Shown here: piece by piece, positions 1 to 6,031 of the stretch | How positions within the stretch are numbered: the stretch's first letter is position 1 | How the letters are laid out: each line of letters begins with the position of its first letter | Origin: Actinomycetota bacterium | Lineage (GTDB): Bacteria > Actinomycetota > Actinomycetes > S36-B12 | DNA: 9,179 bases | Reading direction: 5' to 3' | Assembly (NCBI GenBank): GCA_027729865.1 | Contig: JAQCBM010000064.1 | Coordinates: 1 to 9,179, forward strand | Position numbers and translations under genes: made by a program | Notes under the pieces: model-generated | Seen by the model: only the letters and a program-made list of their open reading frames with translations | Database searches by the model: none | What the model was told of the DNA's origin: nothing

Positions 1-1
1 T

Positions 2-250
2 GGCTTCCGATTGAACGGGATAGCGGATCTGCTGCACATCACCGTCGATTACGAGCGTCGAATGCATGAGAAGGCGATTGTTGCTGATGATTTCGTCCTC
101 GATGGTTCGATGAACTTCACACGCAACGGAATTGAGCTGCGCGGCGAGAGCCTCGAACTTCACACCGAGGATGAGTTTGTCCGGCAAGCACGAATGGATG
201 CTCAGCATCGCTTTGGGGGTTCGGTGCGGGCACAAGGCGGTCCGAGGTGA
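2..250 (+). CDS. Phospholipase D-superfamily nuclease, C-terminal end only (5' truncated by window edge)
   Basis: The frame is open from base 2, so the protein begins left of the window; the TTG at base 11 is only an internal leucine codon. What remains is 82 residues. They contain a complete HKD motif: His at 65-67, Lys at 71-73, Asp at 86-88, then Gly-Ser-x-Asn at 104-115. This is the catalytic signature of the PLD superfamily, in which two such motifs form the active site; bacterial members in defence loci act as nucleases or as phosphodiesterases of unknown substrate. Only the second motif would lie in this window. No membrane segment is visible. The stop codon overlaps the GTG start of the next gene (GTGA), so the two are probably translationally coupled and functionally linked. 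PLD proteins of this kind occur in several defence systems (for example DrmC of DISARM, DpdK of Dpd). The fragment alone does not decide between them. Confidence 0.85.
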   Translation, partial: GFRLNGIADLLHITVDYERRMHEKAIVADDFVLDGSMNFTRNGIELRGESLELHTEDEFVRQARMDAQHRFGGSVRAQGGPR

Positions 251-2391
251 GCGAGATACTCACCCCCGGTAGCGACTTCTCGGCCTTCGGAACTCACGCC
301 GAACGCGTACAGGCGATTGTGGTCGCGCAAAGCAAGAACGAGGCGCCCGCGACCTGGTCGATTCTCCCCACGCTGAGTGGGCCGCGCGATTGGCTACTCG
401 TTGCCGCGACCCAGAACGGCCAACGTCTTGGACTTGAGCAACTGCGTGCCTTCATCGGACCAGATATCGCACGTGCCGAACCCTCCTTGTCGGTGCCTGC
501 CGGGCCCACCGCCCGGTACCAGACAATTGTTCGAGTTACCGGCAAACGGGGAGTCGACTTTCTTGACGGACTCGAACTGATGCTTCGAGTCCAGGCGACG
601 CAACCGCCAGGGCGTGTCGTTGTCGCGACACCTTTGGAGTCGTTGTTGCGCGACTTCAGCCTTGAGACCCAACGCGACGGAAAAGTAGACCGCGAAAGGG
701 TGCGGTCGCTCTACGAACGAATTGATGCGACGGGTTTGCTTTCCCTCGAGAACCTGCGTTTCCTGAAGGTTCAGATGCTCGCAGCCTGCGGCAACTGGCG
801 TGAACTCGTTGAAATCGATTGGTTTGATGAACTCTGTCGGACCCGGCGGCCGATCAAGATCACGCACCGACTGCTGGAGGCGGTGTGGAGGGCACACTTC
901 GATGAACTCGAGTTCGGTGACGATCCAGGCGACGCAGTATCCGCCTTCGAAGAACTAGATCTCGGGCACCGCTACTCGACCCTGCTTAGGGCAGTAGATG
1001 AGACGACCTCGAAGCAAGGGCGTCGACTGCTCATGCTTGCTGCTAAATCATCGGGCGATCAAGAGCGATGTGAGCGGGTTCTGGCAAGTGCTCCGAAGGA
1101 TGAACAGCACTCGTTGGTGCGCCTGGGCAGGCTCGAGGAAGGACCGACCGAGAGCACCGAGAAAGCGGATCCGTTAGATCCCATCGACCTGGCCTTCCGT
1201 GAAGGCGCATGGGGACTCGTTCTTGAACTCATCCTCCAACTCGGGGTCATAGAACCCGCTAACGCTCGACGACTTGTCGAGGCCGCATACGAACTTGACG
1301 ATCAATCACGTTGCAAGAGTGTCGCGGATGCAATCGCCGACGTCGATCTGACGGACGCCCTGCAGTCGCGTGCGTTTCGCGAGCATTTTGAGTGGGTCAG
1401 GGACGCAGCCGGCGACCACTGTGTCAGTTGGGCTGAATGGGTTCGCAAGGCTGCGACTGAGCGTTGGCCGCAGGCGTTTCGTACCGTCGAAGAACTGGGC
1501 GAGTCCTGGTCTATCGCTGTTTTTCAAAACAGCGGGGAAAGCGCAGAGTTCGCGATCCGACTCCTGGAAGCGTTCGACGGGCCTAATCGTGTTGTGCTTC
1601 GACAGGCACTCGCGAGTCTTTGCGGCTTGGCGAAACGACTCGTCACCGAACCTGGGGCTGAGGACGTAATTTACGCGGTGCTCGAGGTTCTCTCGGCCGA
1701 CGAAAACCCATCGCCTCAAGTCCGCGACGCATTCATCAAAGCACTTGACGGCGCGCTCCGTAGTGGTCCATCTGGGGACCGCTACGAACAACTGATTGAG
1801 ACGGGTGAGAAAGTTTGGGACACGGCCCGAGCTCCTGGAAACATCGAGTGGCTGCTCGATTTGGTGGAGACCGTCGTGATGTGGCCGTGCCCGGCCGACC
1901 ACCTCCGTCTGAATTTCGTTGTCAATGCCGCGACCGATTTCCGGCGATTCGCGGCAGAGGTGGCACCTGAGGCCAGGGCGATTGTCGACGAGATCCTCCA
2001 CGAGTTTGGCGGCGGTGTCATCGACTGGCCTGAGATTGACAACGCTGAGACCCAGGCCCTTGACCTTTGGGCGGCTCTTGCCGGCAAGACGGTTGGGCTG
2101 TACTCCCTTGTCGCGAACATCGGTGCGCGACTGGAAGCAAAGTTGCTAGCGCTCTGTCCGACAGTTCAGGTTCTAACGAACGCTGACACAGTCAACTCCG
2201 AGCGTCTCCAGGCGTTGGCCAGGTCGGCCGACTTTATGATCGTTGACACGCGTCACGCGTCGCACGCTGCAACCGGCGGTATTGATGCGGTGCGCGACAG
2301 AGAGGATCAGATTCTCCCGACTGGTGGCGGCATATCGAGTTTCCTCAGCGCACTCAAGGAGGAACTGGTAGCGGAGGGTGCGGTTGCGTAA
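247..2391 (+). CDS. 714-residue helical protein with C-terminal Rossmann-like domain; possible DpdD-like defence accessory protein
   Basis: No enzyme signature is evident. The GTG start is supported by AAGGCGG at 234-240, six bases upstream, and by overlap with the PLD stop. Residues about 1-130 look mixed alpha/beta. Residues about 135-590 are almost wholly helical and rich in Leu, Ala and Glu, resembling TPR/HEAT-type repeats. They include a conserved-looking stretch near 166-174 (Ser-Leu-Glu-Asn-Leu-Arg-Phe-Leu-Lys) and Arg-Arg-Pro at 200-202, followed by Leu-Leu-Glu-Ala-Val-Trp at 209-214. Residues about 608-710 read as a compact alpha/beta domain: a first strand GKTVGLYSL (613-621), a strand ending in IVDTRHASHAATGG (665-678), and a glycine-rich GGGISS turn (693-698). 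From memory this architecture beside a PLD protein resembles DpdD of the 7-deazaguanine DNA-modification clusters; I cannot verify this. No signal peptide or membrane segment is visible, so it is likely cytoplasmic. Function is unknown. Confidence 0.88.
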   Translation: MSEILTPGSDFSAFGTHAERVQAIVVAQSKNEAPATWSILPTLSGPRDWLLVAATQNGQRLGLEQLRAFIGPDIARAEPSLSVPAGPTARYQTIVRVTGKRGVDFLDGLELMLRVQATQPPGRVVVATPLESLLRDFSLETQRDGKVDRERVRSLYERIDATGLLSLENLRFLKVQMLAACGNWRELVEIDWFDELCRTRRPIKITHRLLEAVWRAHFDELEFGDDPGDAVSAFEELDLGHRYSTLLRAVDETTSKQGRRLLMLAAKSSGDQERCERVLASAPKDEQHSLVRLGRLEEGPTESTEKADPLDPIDLAFREGAWGLVLELILQLGVIEPANARRLVEAAYELDDQSRCKSVADAIADVDLTDALQSRAFREHFEWVRDAAGDHCVSWAEWVRKAATERWPQAFRTVEELGESWSIAVFQNSGESAEFAIRLLEAFDGPNRVVLRQALASLCGLAKRLVTEPGAEDVIYAVLEVLSADENPSPQVRDAFIKALDGALRSGPSGDRYEQLIETGEKVWDTARAPGNIEWLLDLVETVVMWPCPADHLRLNFVVNAATDFRRFAAEVAPEARAIVDEILHEFGGGVIDWPEIDNAETQALDLWAALAGKTVGLYSLVANIGARLEAKLLALCPTVQVLTNADTVNSERLQALARSADFMIVDTRHASHAATGGIDAVRDREDQILPTGGGISSFLSALKEELVAEGAVA

Positions 2392-2470
2392 ACACCAGAC
2401 GTCGTTCAGTCGAGAGCACTTCCGCCTGCTGCCTAGACGACAATGCGGAGTCCTCGATATCCGGTATCGA

Positions 2471-2477
2471 AGAAAGG
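2471..2477 (+). promoter_or_regulatory. Ribosome binding site that decides the start of the next gene
   Basis: AGAAAGG lies seven bases before GTG at 2485. The upstream in-frame ATG at 2443 has no purine-rich Shine-Dalgarno in the 15 bases before it, so GTG 2485 is the better start. This is inferred from spacing only. Confidence 0.45.
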
Positions 2478-2484
2478 CGTGGTC

Positions 2485-3456
2485 GTGATACCCCCCGGTG
2501 ACTCGTATTACGCCGAACTCGCGGTGCTCGTGCGCAACGTCGAAGCGTTGCCTGATAACGCGCCAATAACTGACGTGCTGAAAGCACACACGGAATTGAG
2601 CGACTTTGTGCGGCGCACTGCTCGTGAGCGTGTCAGTTACGCCGAGTACGTCATGAGGTTGGAGTTCCGGGACGGGGAGACGAACTGCGCTCTAGAGAAC
2701 GACGACCGGGTGCTCTCGGGACTGCTGGTCGACGATGCGTGGGGACAACGGTTTCGAGCGTCACACGGCTCCGATCAGACGCTTCACCTGACGCTTGAAC
2801 TGTCGTTACGGGACCTGTGCTGGGCACTCTCCATGTGCCAGCCGCGTTCGAGGCTCGCCTTTCTCGGTGAGAAACTGCTCGACGATCTGCGAGCGGACAT
2901 GGAGCGACATCAGACGCGAGCAGCACTATGGGCCGACTCGAACGTGCCGGAACCCGGTGAAGCGCGCGACGTTGTCGATCCTGATCGCAAAATCGGTTGG
3001 GTTGAACTGCCGACTGAATTCGTCCACTGGCGGTTCGCGAAAGATCCTGACGTCGACTACTGGACACTCCGCAACCGACTCCTGGTCGCGGTTCTCGACT
3101 CCGACCGGCTTGGCTACATCGACGACCTGCTAGGTGCCGTGACCCGGGCACTGCCTACATCTGTGTCCGAGTTCATCGCTAATCCCGTACACCCGCGAGA
3201 CTTGATCGAGAACCAACTGTCTGAAGCGGGCTACCTCGAGGTGCCATTCTCGGTGCCTGGCCCGGACACCTTCCCCCTCCACGTACCTGACTACGTCGAT
3301 CAACTTCGCGACTACGAGACGGAACTCACCGGCTACGTGCAGAGCGTGGTTGAGAAGTGCACGGAATGGATGCGACTCAATCAAATAAGGGCATCATCTA
3401 CGTCGCTGCGTCAACTCTGGAGACTTGGTTTGCCCGAAGACGGACCGCGTCGCTAG
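2485..3456 (+). CDS. Unrecognised acidic protein (about 323 residues)
   Basis: I do not recognise this family. GTG at 2485 is preferred for its Shine-Dalgarno (2471-2477); ATG at 2443 would add 14 residues (337 in total) but has no ribosome site. The protein appears predominantly alpha-helical, rich in Asp, Glu, Leu and Arg, with no signal peptide, membrane segment, Walker motif or obvious nuclease motif. The most distinctive stretch is near residues 172-200, with several Trp residues, Pro-Thr-Glu-Phe-Val-His-Trp, and Asp-Pro-Asp-Val-Asp-Tyr-Trp. The C-terminal third (about 265-310) is consistent with a helical segment rich in Tyr and Glu. It sits 93 bases after the 714-residue gene and 21 bases before the next one, so it is probably co-transcribed with both and may be a scaffold or specificity partner in the same system. 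That role is inferred from position alone. Confidence 0.8.
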   Translation: MIPPGDSYYAELAVLVRNVEALPDNAPITDVLKAHTELSDFVRRTARERVSYAEYVMRLEFRDGETNCALENDDRVLSGLLVDDAWGQRFRASHGSDQTLHLTLELSLRDLCWALSMCQPRSRLAFLGEKLLDDLRADMERHQTRAALWADSNVPEPGEARDVVDPDRKIGWVELPTEFVHWRFAKDPDVDYWTLRNRLLVAVLDSDRLGYIDDLLGAVTRALPTSVSEFIANPVHPRDLIENQLSEAGYLEVPFSVPGPDTFPLHVPDYVDQLRDYETELTGYVQSVVEKCTEWMRLNQIRASSTSLRQLWRLGLPEDGPRR

Positions 3457-3477
3457 CACTGGGAAAGGTCGAGATAG

Positions 3478-4086
3478 GTGGCAGAGAACTCAGACTGGCC
3501 GTCGGAGGCGTGTTTCGATCTGCTCAGGTGGCTGCGTGGTTGGGGGGTTCCTCCGCTACTCATACCGGCGCACCTTAGGTCTTCCCTAGAGAGTGACGGT
3601 CACGAGGCGATCACCCGTACTAGTGGGTGCGGAATAGATCCCGACTGCGCCTACTCCCACTTGCCGGACTTTCTTCGCCGTGCCATGACGATCACCCACG
3701 ACTTCTTCGTCTCATCGGGCCACGACAACGGGTACTCAACGATGTGGGGATTCGGAGTGCACGCCGGCGACCTTGTGGTGTTCGTGCAGACAACCAGTGC
3801 TTCCATCGGTGACGGATGGCAACCGGATGTCCGCCCCTACGAACTCTTTGAACAATTTCTCGTCCACGAAGTAGATGAACCGAGTGAGTTCGACATCCCA
3901 TCAGCGATGGTTGTCTACTCGTCGTTCCGGGGAGGGCGAGCAGAAATTACGGTTCCAGATGACACCGCGTTGTTCGCGGCGTTGGGCGCCACTGGCGATC
4001 AGGCCGCATATGAACGAGTCGCAGCGAAACGACGCACGAAACGAGCAGCCGCGATCGCTTACGTGGACGCGGTGAATGGCTTATGA
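3478..4086 (+). CDS. Unrecognised small globular protein (202 residues)
   Basis: The start is GTG 3478, with AAAGG at 3464-3468 nine bases upstream. The protein begins with an aromatic helix (Cys-Phe-Asp-Leu-Leu-Arg-Trp-Leu-Arg, about 12-20). Its centre (about 79-130) is rich in Gly, Trp and Phe and predicted beta, including Met-Trp-Gly-Phe-Gly-Val-His and Leu-Val-Val-Phe-Val-Gln. It ends in a basic helix with Lys-Arg-Arg-Thr-Lys-Arg at about 184-189. The basic tail could contact nucleic acid or a partner. The aromatic Gly-rich core superficially resembles SUKH-type immunity or adaptor folds, but no diagnostic motif confirms this. Its TGA overlaps the ATG of the downstream GIY-YIG gene by four bases (ATGA, 4083-4086). 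This strongly suggests translational coupling, so it may form a complex with, or restrain, that protein. The partner idea is inference. Confidence 0.8.
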   Translation: MAENSDWPSEACFDLLRWLRGWGVPPLLIPAHLRSSLESDGHEAITRTSGCGIDPDCAYSHLPDFLRRAMTITHDFFVSSGHDNGYSTMWGFGVHAGDLVVFVQTTSASIGDGWQPDVRPYELFEQFLVHEVDEPSEFDIPSAMVVYSSFRGGRAEITVPDDTALFAALGATGDQAAYERVAAKRRTKRAAAIAYVDAVNGL

Positions 4087-5111
4087 AGATCGGTGAGATC
4101 TATTTCATTCGAGAACGTGACCGCGTCGATGGTGGTGCCTCCTCCTACGTGAAGATCGGGATGGTCAATGACGTCACCCGCGACTCAGCCGAACGACTCC
4201 GCCAGCACCAGACCGGGAACCCGCGCGATCTCACACTGCACCATGTCACACAGACACCGGGACCGTTCCGCGTCGAACGCTTCCTCCATCAGCACCTCGG
4301 ACCACATCGCGTACGGAGCGAATGGTTCAGCCTCACGGACCACGAACTCGACCGGGCGGTTCAACTCGCGGAGCAACTTGCCGCTGAGGCCTTCATCTTC
4401 ATCCCCATCATCGAGCAGGCCGAAGCACTCGGAGGCATCGAGTCAACCGAACCAAAGCGTGCAGCAACCGAAGAGTCAACGAGATGGCTCACCTCCCTCA
4501 GCGCAGCGAAAGTCGCTCTAAAGGTCTGCAAAACGATGTCCGACGAATACCGGTCAGTCGCCGTCGACCTGCCCGATGACCTGCGCGAGGAAGCTGAACA
4601 CGAAGAACTCGTTGTCACCGAGCACTACATCGACAAGCGGTTCGATGCCGACGGCTTTGCGCGTCGCTATCCCGACCTCGCCACGACCCACACCGAGATC
4701 GTGACGTCCATCAGTGGGAGATTCAGTCCGACCCCTCTCCCCATCGAACTTGGCGAAATCGACGCACCGCTCGAAGCATTCGCGTCAGAGTTTCAAAAGG
4801 CGTGCGTCGACGTACGAGGCGGCAACTCAGGCTTCGGTGAACTCTTCGATCTGAGGCAACAACTCGAGCAATTTGCAGGCGCCTATAGGTGGGAGCAAGA
4901 CATCGCGGATGCCCAACTGCGGGTCATCTGCGGATCCGCATCAGGAATCGAGGGGCAGGTGACCTGGAACCGGACACGCAAAGATGTCCCGTCCCTCGAC
5001 GAGGAACGCCTCGAATCCTTGCACCCAGTTGAGTTCAACGAGTTCGTCACCCTGAGCACGAAGACGCGCCTCAAGACCCGAAGGCGAGCTCGCAAGAAGA
5101 CCAACGAGTGA
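4083..5111 (+). CDS. GIY-YIG superfamily protein with N-terminal T5orf172 (MUG113-like) domain
   Basis: Residues 1-84 carry the T5orf172/GIY-YIG layout. Gly-Glu-Ile-Tyr-Phe-Ile (4-9) takes the place of the GIY strand. Tyr-Val-Lys-Ile-Gly (22-26) takes the place of the YIG strand. Arg38-Leu-Arg40-Gln-His follows in the first helix, then Gly-Asn-Pro (45-47). Glu65 in Val-Glu-Arg-Phe-Leu-His fits the metal-binding glutamate, and Glu-Trp-Phe-Ser-Leu (80-84) closes the domain. In characterised GIY-YIG nucleases the Tyr pair, the Arg and the Glu are catalytic, so DNA cleavage is plausible. T5orf172 members often have no tested activity. The remaining residues (about 85-342) are mostly helical and unrecognised, ending in a very basic tail (328-342) suited to nucleic-acid contact. 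The ATG overlaps the upstream stop. A 352-base gap follows, so this is probably the last gene of the left operon. Confidence 0.87.
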   Translation: MKIGEIYFIRERDRVDGGASSYVKIGMVNDVTRDSAERLRQHQTGNPRDLTLHHVTQTPGPFRVERFLHQHLGPHRVRSEWFSLTDHELDRAVQLAEQLAAEAFIFIPIIEQAEALGGIESTEPKRAATEESTRWLTSLSAAKVALKVCKTMSDEYRSVAVDLPDDLREEAEHEELVVTEHYIDKRFDADGFARRYPDLATTHTEIVTSISGRFSPTPLPIELGEIDAPLEAFASEFQKACVDVRGGNSGFGELFDLRQQLEQFAGAYRWEQDIADAQLRVICGSASGIEGQVTWNRTRKDVPSLDEERLESLHPVEFNEFVTLSTKTRLKTRRRARKKTNE

Positions 5112-5147
5112 ACTGAGCCACTGACCCGCCAGCCCAAGCACCCGAGG

Positions 5148-5162
5148 AGCCCTCCGAGGGCT
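5148..5162 (+). terminator. Small GC hairpin after the GIY-YIG gene, possible terminator
   Basis: AGCCCT (5148-5153) pairs perfectly with AGGGCT (5157-5162) around a 3-base CCG loop, 37 bases after the stop of the left operon. There is no T-tract directly after it; the next bases are GTGGAAAAC and the four Ts only come at 5172-5175. It is therefore a weak candidate for intrinsic termination, though GC-rich actinobacteria often use hairpins without long T-tracts. Confidence 0.35.
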
Positions 5163-5163
5163 G

Positions 5164-5178
5164 TGGAAAACTTTTCCA
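5164..5178. repeat. 15-base perfect palindrome, possible operator
   Basis: TGGAAAA, a central C, and TTTTCCA form a perfect inverted repeat with 7-base arms. It is conspicuously A/T-rich against its surroundings and lies upstream of the middle operon. A related but imperfect copy (AAGTTTCCAAAAG) follows at 5183-5195. Such a site could bind a dimeric regulator, or strengthen the preceding hairpin as part of a terminator. Confidence 0.5.
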
Positions 5179-5200
5179 AGAAAGTTTCCAAAAGTCTTGG
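5176..5200. repeat. Inverted repeat CCAAGA / TCTTGG overlapping the palindrome
   Basis: CCAAGA (5176-5181) and TCTTGG (5195-5200) are perfect 6-base inverted arms separated by 13 bases. The left arm shares its first three bases with the end of the preceding palindrome, so the two structures are mutually exclusive if formed in RNA. As DNA they make a compact set of symmetric sites. Confidence 0.45.
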
Positions 5201-5227
5201 ATAGGTCGGGGGTACCTAGTTCATACT
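5197..5227 (+). promoter_or_regulatory. Weak promoter candidate for the middle operon
   Basis: TTGGAT (5197-5202) and CATACT (5222-5227) could serve as -35 and -10 elements, but the 19-base spacing is long and each box matches the sigma-70-type consensus only partly. TAGGT (5202-5206) and ACCTA (5214-5218) add a further small inverted repeat in the spacer, and the upstream palindromes would be well placed for a regulator. Position is the main support. Confidence 0.25.
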
Positions 5228-5451
5228 GAAATTGTTGTCGGCGTCACTTAGATCTCGCGCGTAGCCGAGCCGCCTCTGGCCAACGACACCTCTCCTGTCC
5301 CATCGGTGACAGTCGAGAACTGAACCACTGCAGCGGCGGGGACCCGGAACACGACTTCCGCAAAGCAACGCCGGACATGTCACACCCCCCGGTCATTGTT
5401 GGGTTCCTCGCCGAGCAAACAAGCGACCCAATGCGACCAAACCCAAACGTC

Positions 5452-5457
5452 AAGGAG
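5452..5457 (+). promoter_or_regulatory. Strong ribosome binding site
   Basis: AAGGAG lies six bases before ATG 5464 and fixes the start of the repeat protein in preference to the in-frame ATG at 5377. It is among the strongest Shine-Dalgarno matches in the window. Confidence 0.8.
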
Positions 5458-5463
5458 ACCCAT

Positions 5464-6018
5464 ATGGCATACGACTACACGACCCTGACCTCCGACCCCG
5501 ACGGCTATCTCAACTGGGTCCTTAGCCAACTCGGGGCCGCACTATCGGTCCGAACCGAAACCGTGTCGGAAGCAGACTGGATTCAAGAGGTCACGGCGAT
5601 CGTGGCGACGTTCCCGGACCCAATGATCCGTGCGCGACTCGCGTCGACCTGCACCCTGCGCCAACTGCGCCACCTCGTAGGCGACCCCCATCTCGCGGTC
5701 CGACTCGCCTGCGTGGACAACCCGTTCGCGATCGACCGTGACATTCAGATTGCACTCTGCAACGACACCGACACCGACGTCATCCACGCCCTAATCAACC
5801 ACGTTCCGCTCTGTGCCGAGGCATACGACACGCTGCTTACCCATCCGTCCGCTGCCATCCGCGCCCAGATCGCATCCCCTCGCCGCCGGCGACGGATACT
5901 CGACCGGCTCACCCATGACGTCGATCCGGCGGTCCGTCAACGCGCCGAAGACGCCCAACGACACCAGGACCGCGTCCACCAGCACAACACGACCACCGCA
6001 ACCGCGAACCGACCCTGA
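5464..6018 (+). CDS. Leucine-rich-repeat-variant / HEAT-like helical repeat protein (184 residues)
   Basis: The start is ATG 5464, set by AAGGAG six bases upstream. Residues about 40-160 are made of helical units of roughly 22-25 residues with the pattern Asp-Pro-x-x-x-(Val/Ile)-Arg-x-x-(Leu/Ile)-Ala. Examples are Asp-Pro-Met-Ile-Arg-Ala-Arg-Leu-Ala (52-60), Asp-Pro-His-Leu-Ala-Val-Arg-Leu-Ala (74-82), Ser-Ala-Ala-Ile-Arg-Ala-Gln-Ile-Ala (129-137) and Asp-Pro-Ala-Val-Arg-Gln-Arg-Ala (154-161). This is typical of LRV and HEAT-type solenoids, which bind other proteins. Residues 165-184 form a polar His/Thr/Asn-rich tail that is probably disordered. No catalytic motif or membrane segment is visible. 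Only 13 bases separate it from the next gene, so the two are almost certainly co-transcribed and the protein is likely an adaptor for that partner. The partnership is inference. Confidence 0.85.
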   Translation: MAYDYTTLTSDPDGYLNWVLSQLGAALSVRTETVSEADWIQEVTAIVATFPDPMIRARLASTCTLRQLRHLVGDPHLAVRLACVDNPFAIDRDIQIALCNDTDTDVIHALINHVPLCAEAYDTLLTHPSAAIRAQIASPRRRRRILDRLTHDVDPAVRQRAEDAQRHQDRVHQHNTTTATANRP

Positions 6019-6031
6019 GGAACCCCCAGCG

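Larger units (their letters stand above)
5112..5463. other. 352-base intergenic region between two operons
   Basis: No credible gene lies here. An ATG at 5377 in frame with the next gene would extend it by 29 residues, but it lacks a good ribosome site and gives a Pro-rich, non-conserved-looking leader. From left to right the gap holds a GC hairpin (5148-5162), an A/T-rich palindrome cluster (5164-5200), a weak promoter candidate (5197-5227), a small inverted repeat (CTGTC 5295-5299 with GACAG 5308-5312) and a strong ribosome site just before 5464. If the promoter is real, the leader RNA is over 200 bases, long enough for a regulatory structure. I recognise no known riboswitch. Confidence 0.7.

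Noticed and set aside
1306..2001. Long minus-strand open frame opposite the 714-residue gene
   Set aside because: It is antisense to a well-supported gene, has no recognisable domain and reflects the high GC content; other minus-strand frames such as 6200-6904 are rejected for the same reason.
2443..2484. ATG 2443 as the start of the 323-residue protein
   Set aside because: No Shine-Dalgarno precedes it, whereas AGAAAGG is correctly spaced for GTG 2485. It remains possible and would add 14 residues.
5162..5170. TTTTCCACA on the minus strand, one mismatch from a DnaA box, near a clamp-like gene, suggesting a replication origin
   Set aside because: It is a single box inside a palindrome, with no further boxes, no iterons and no replication initiator gene in the window.
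5377..5463. N-terminal extension of the repeat protein from ATG 5377
   Set aside because: The ribosome site before 5377 is weak, the added residues are Pro-rich and unlike the repeat pattern, and AAGGAG is ideally placed for ATG 5464.
5813..6031. Upstream extension of the clamp/YbjN-like protein into the previous gene
   Set aside because: It would overlap the repeat protein by about 200 bases with low-complexity Arg/Pro/Thr sequence typical of an out-of-frame reading; ATG 6032 has a good ribosome site.
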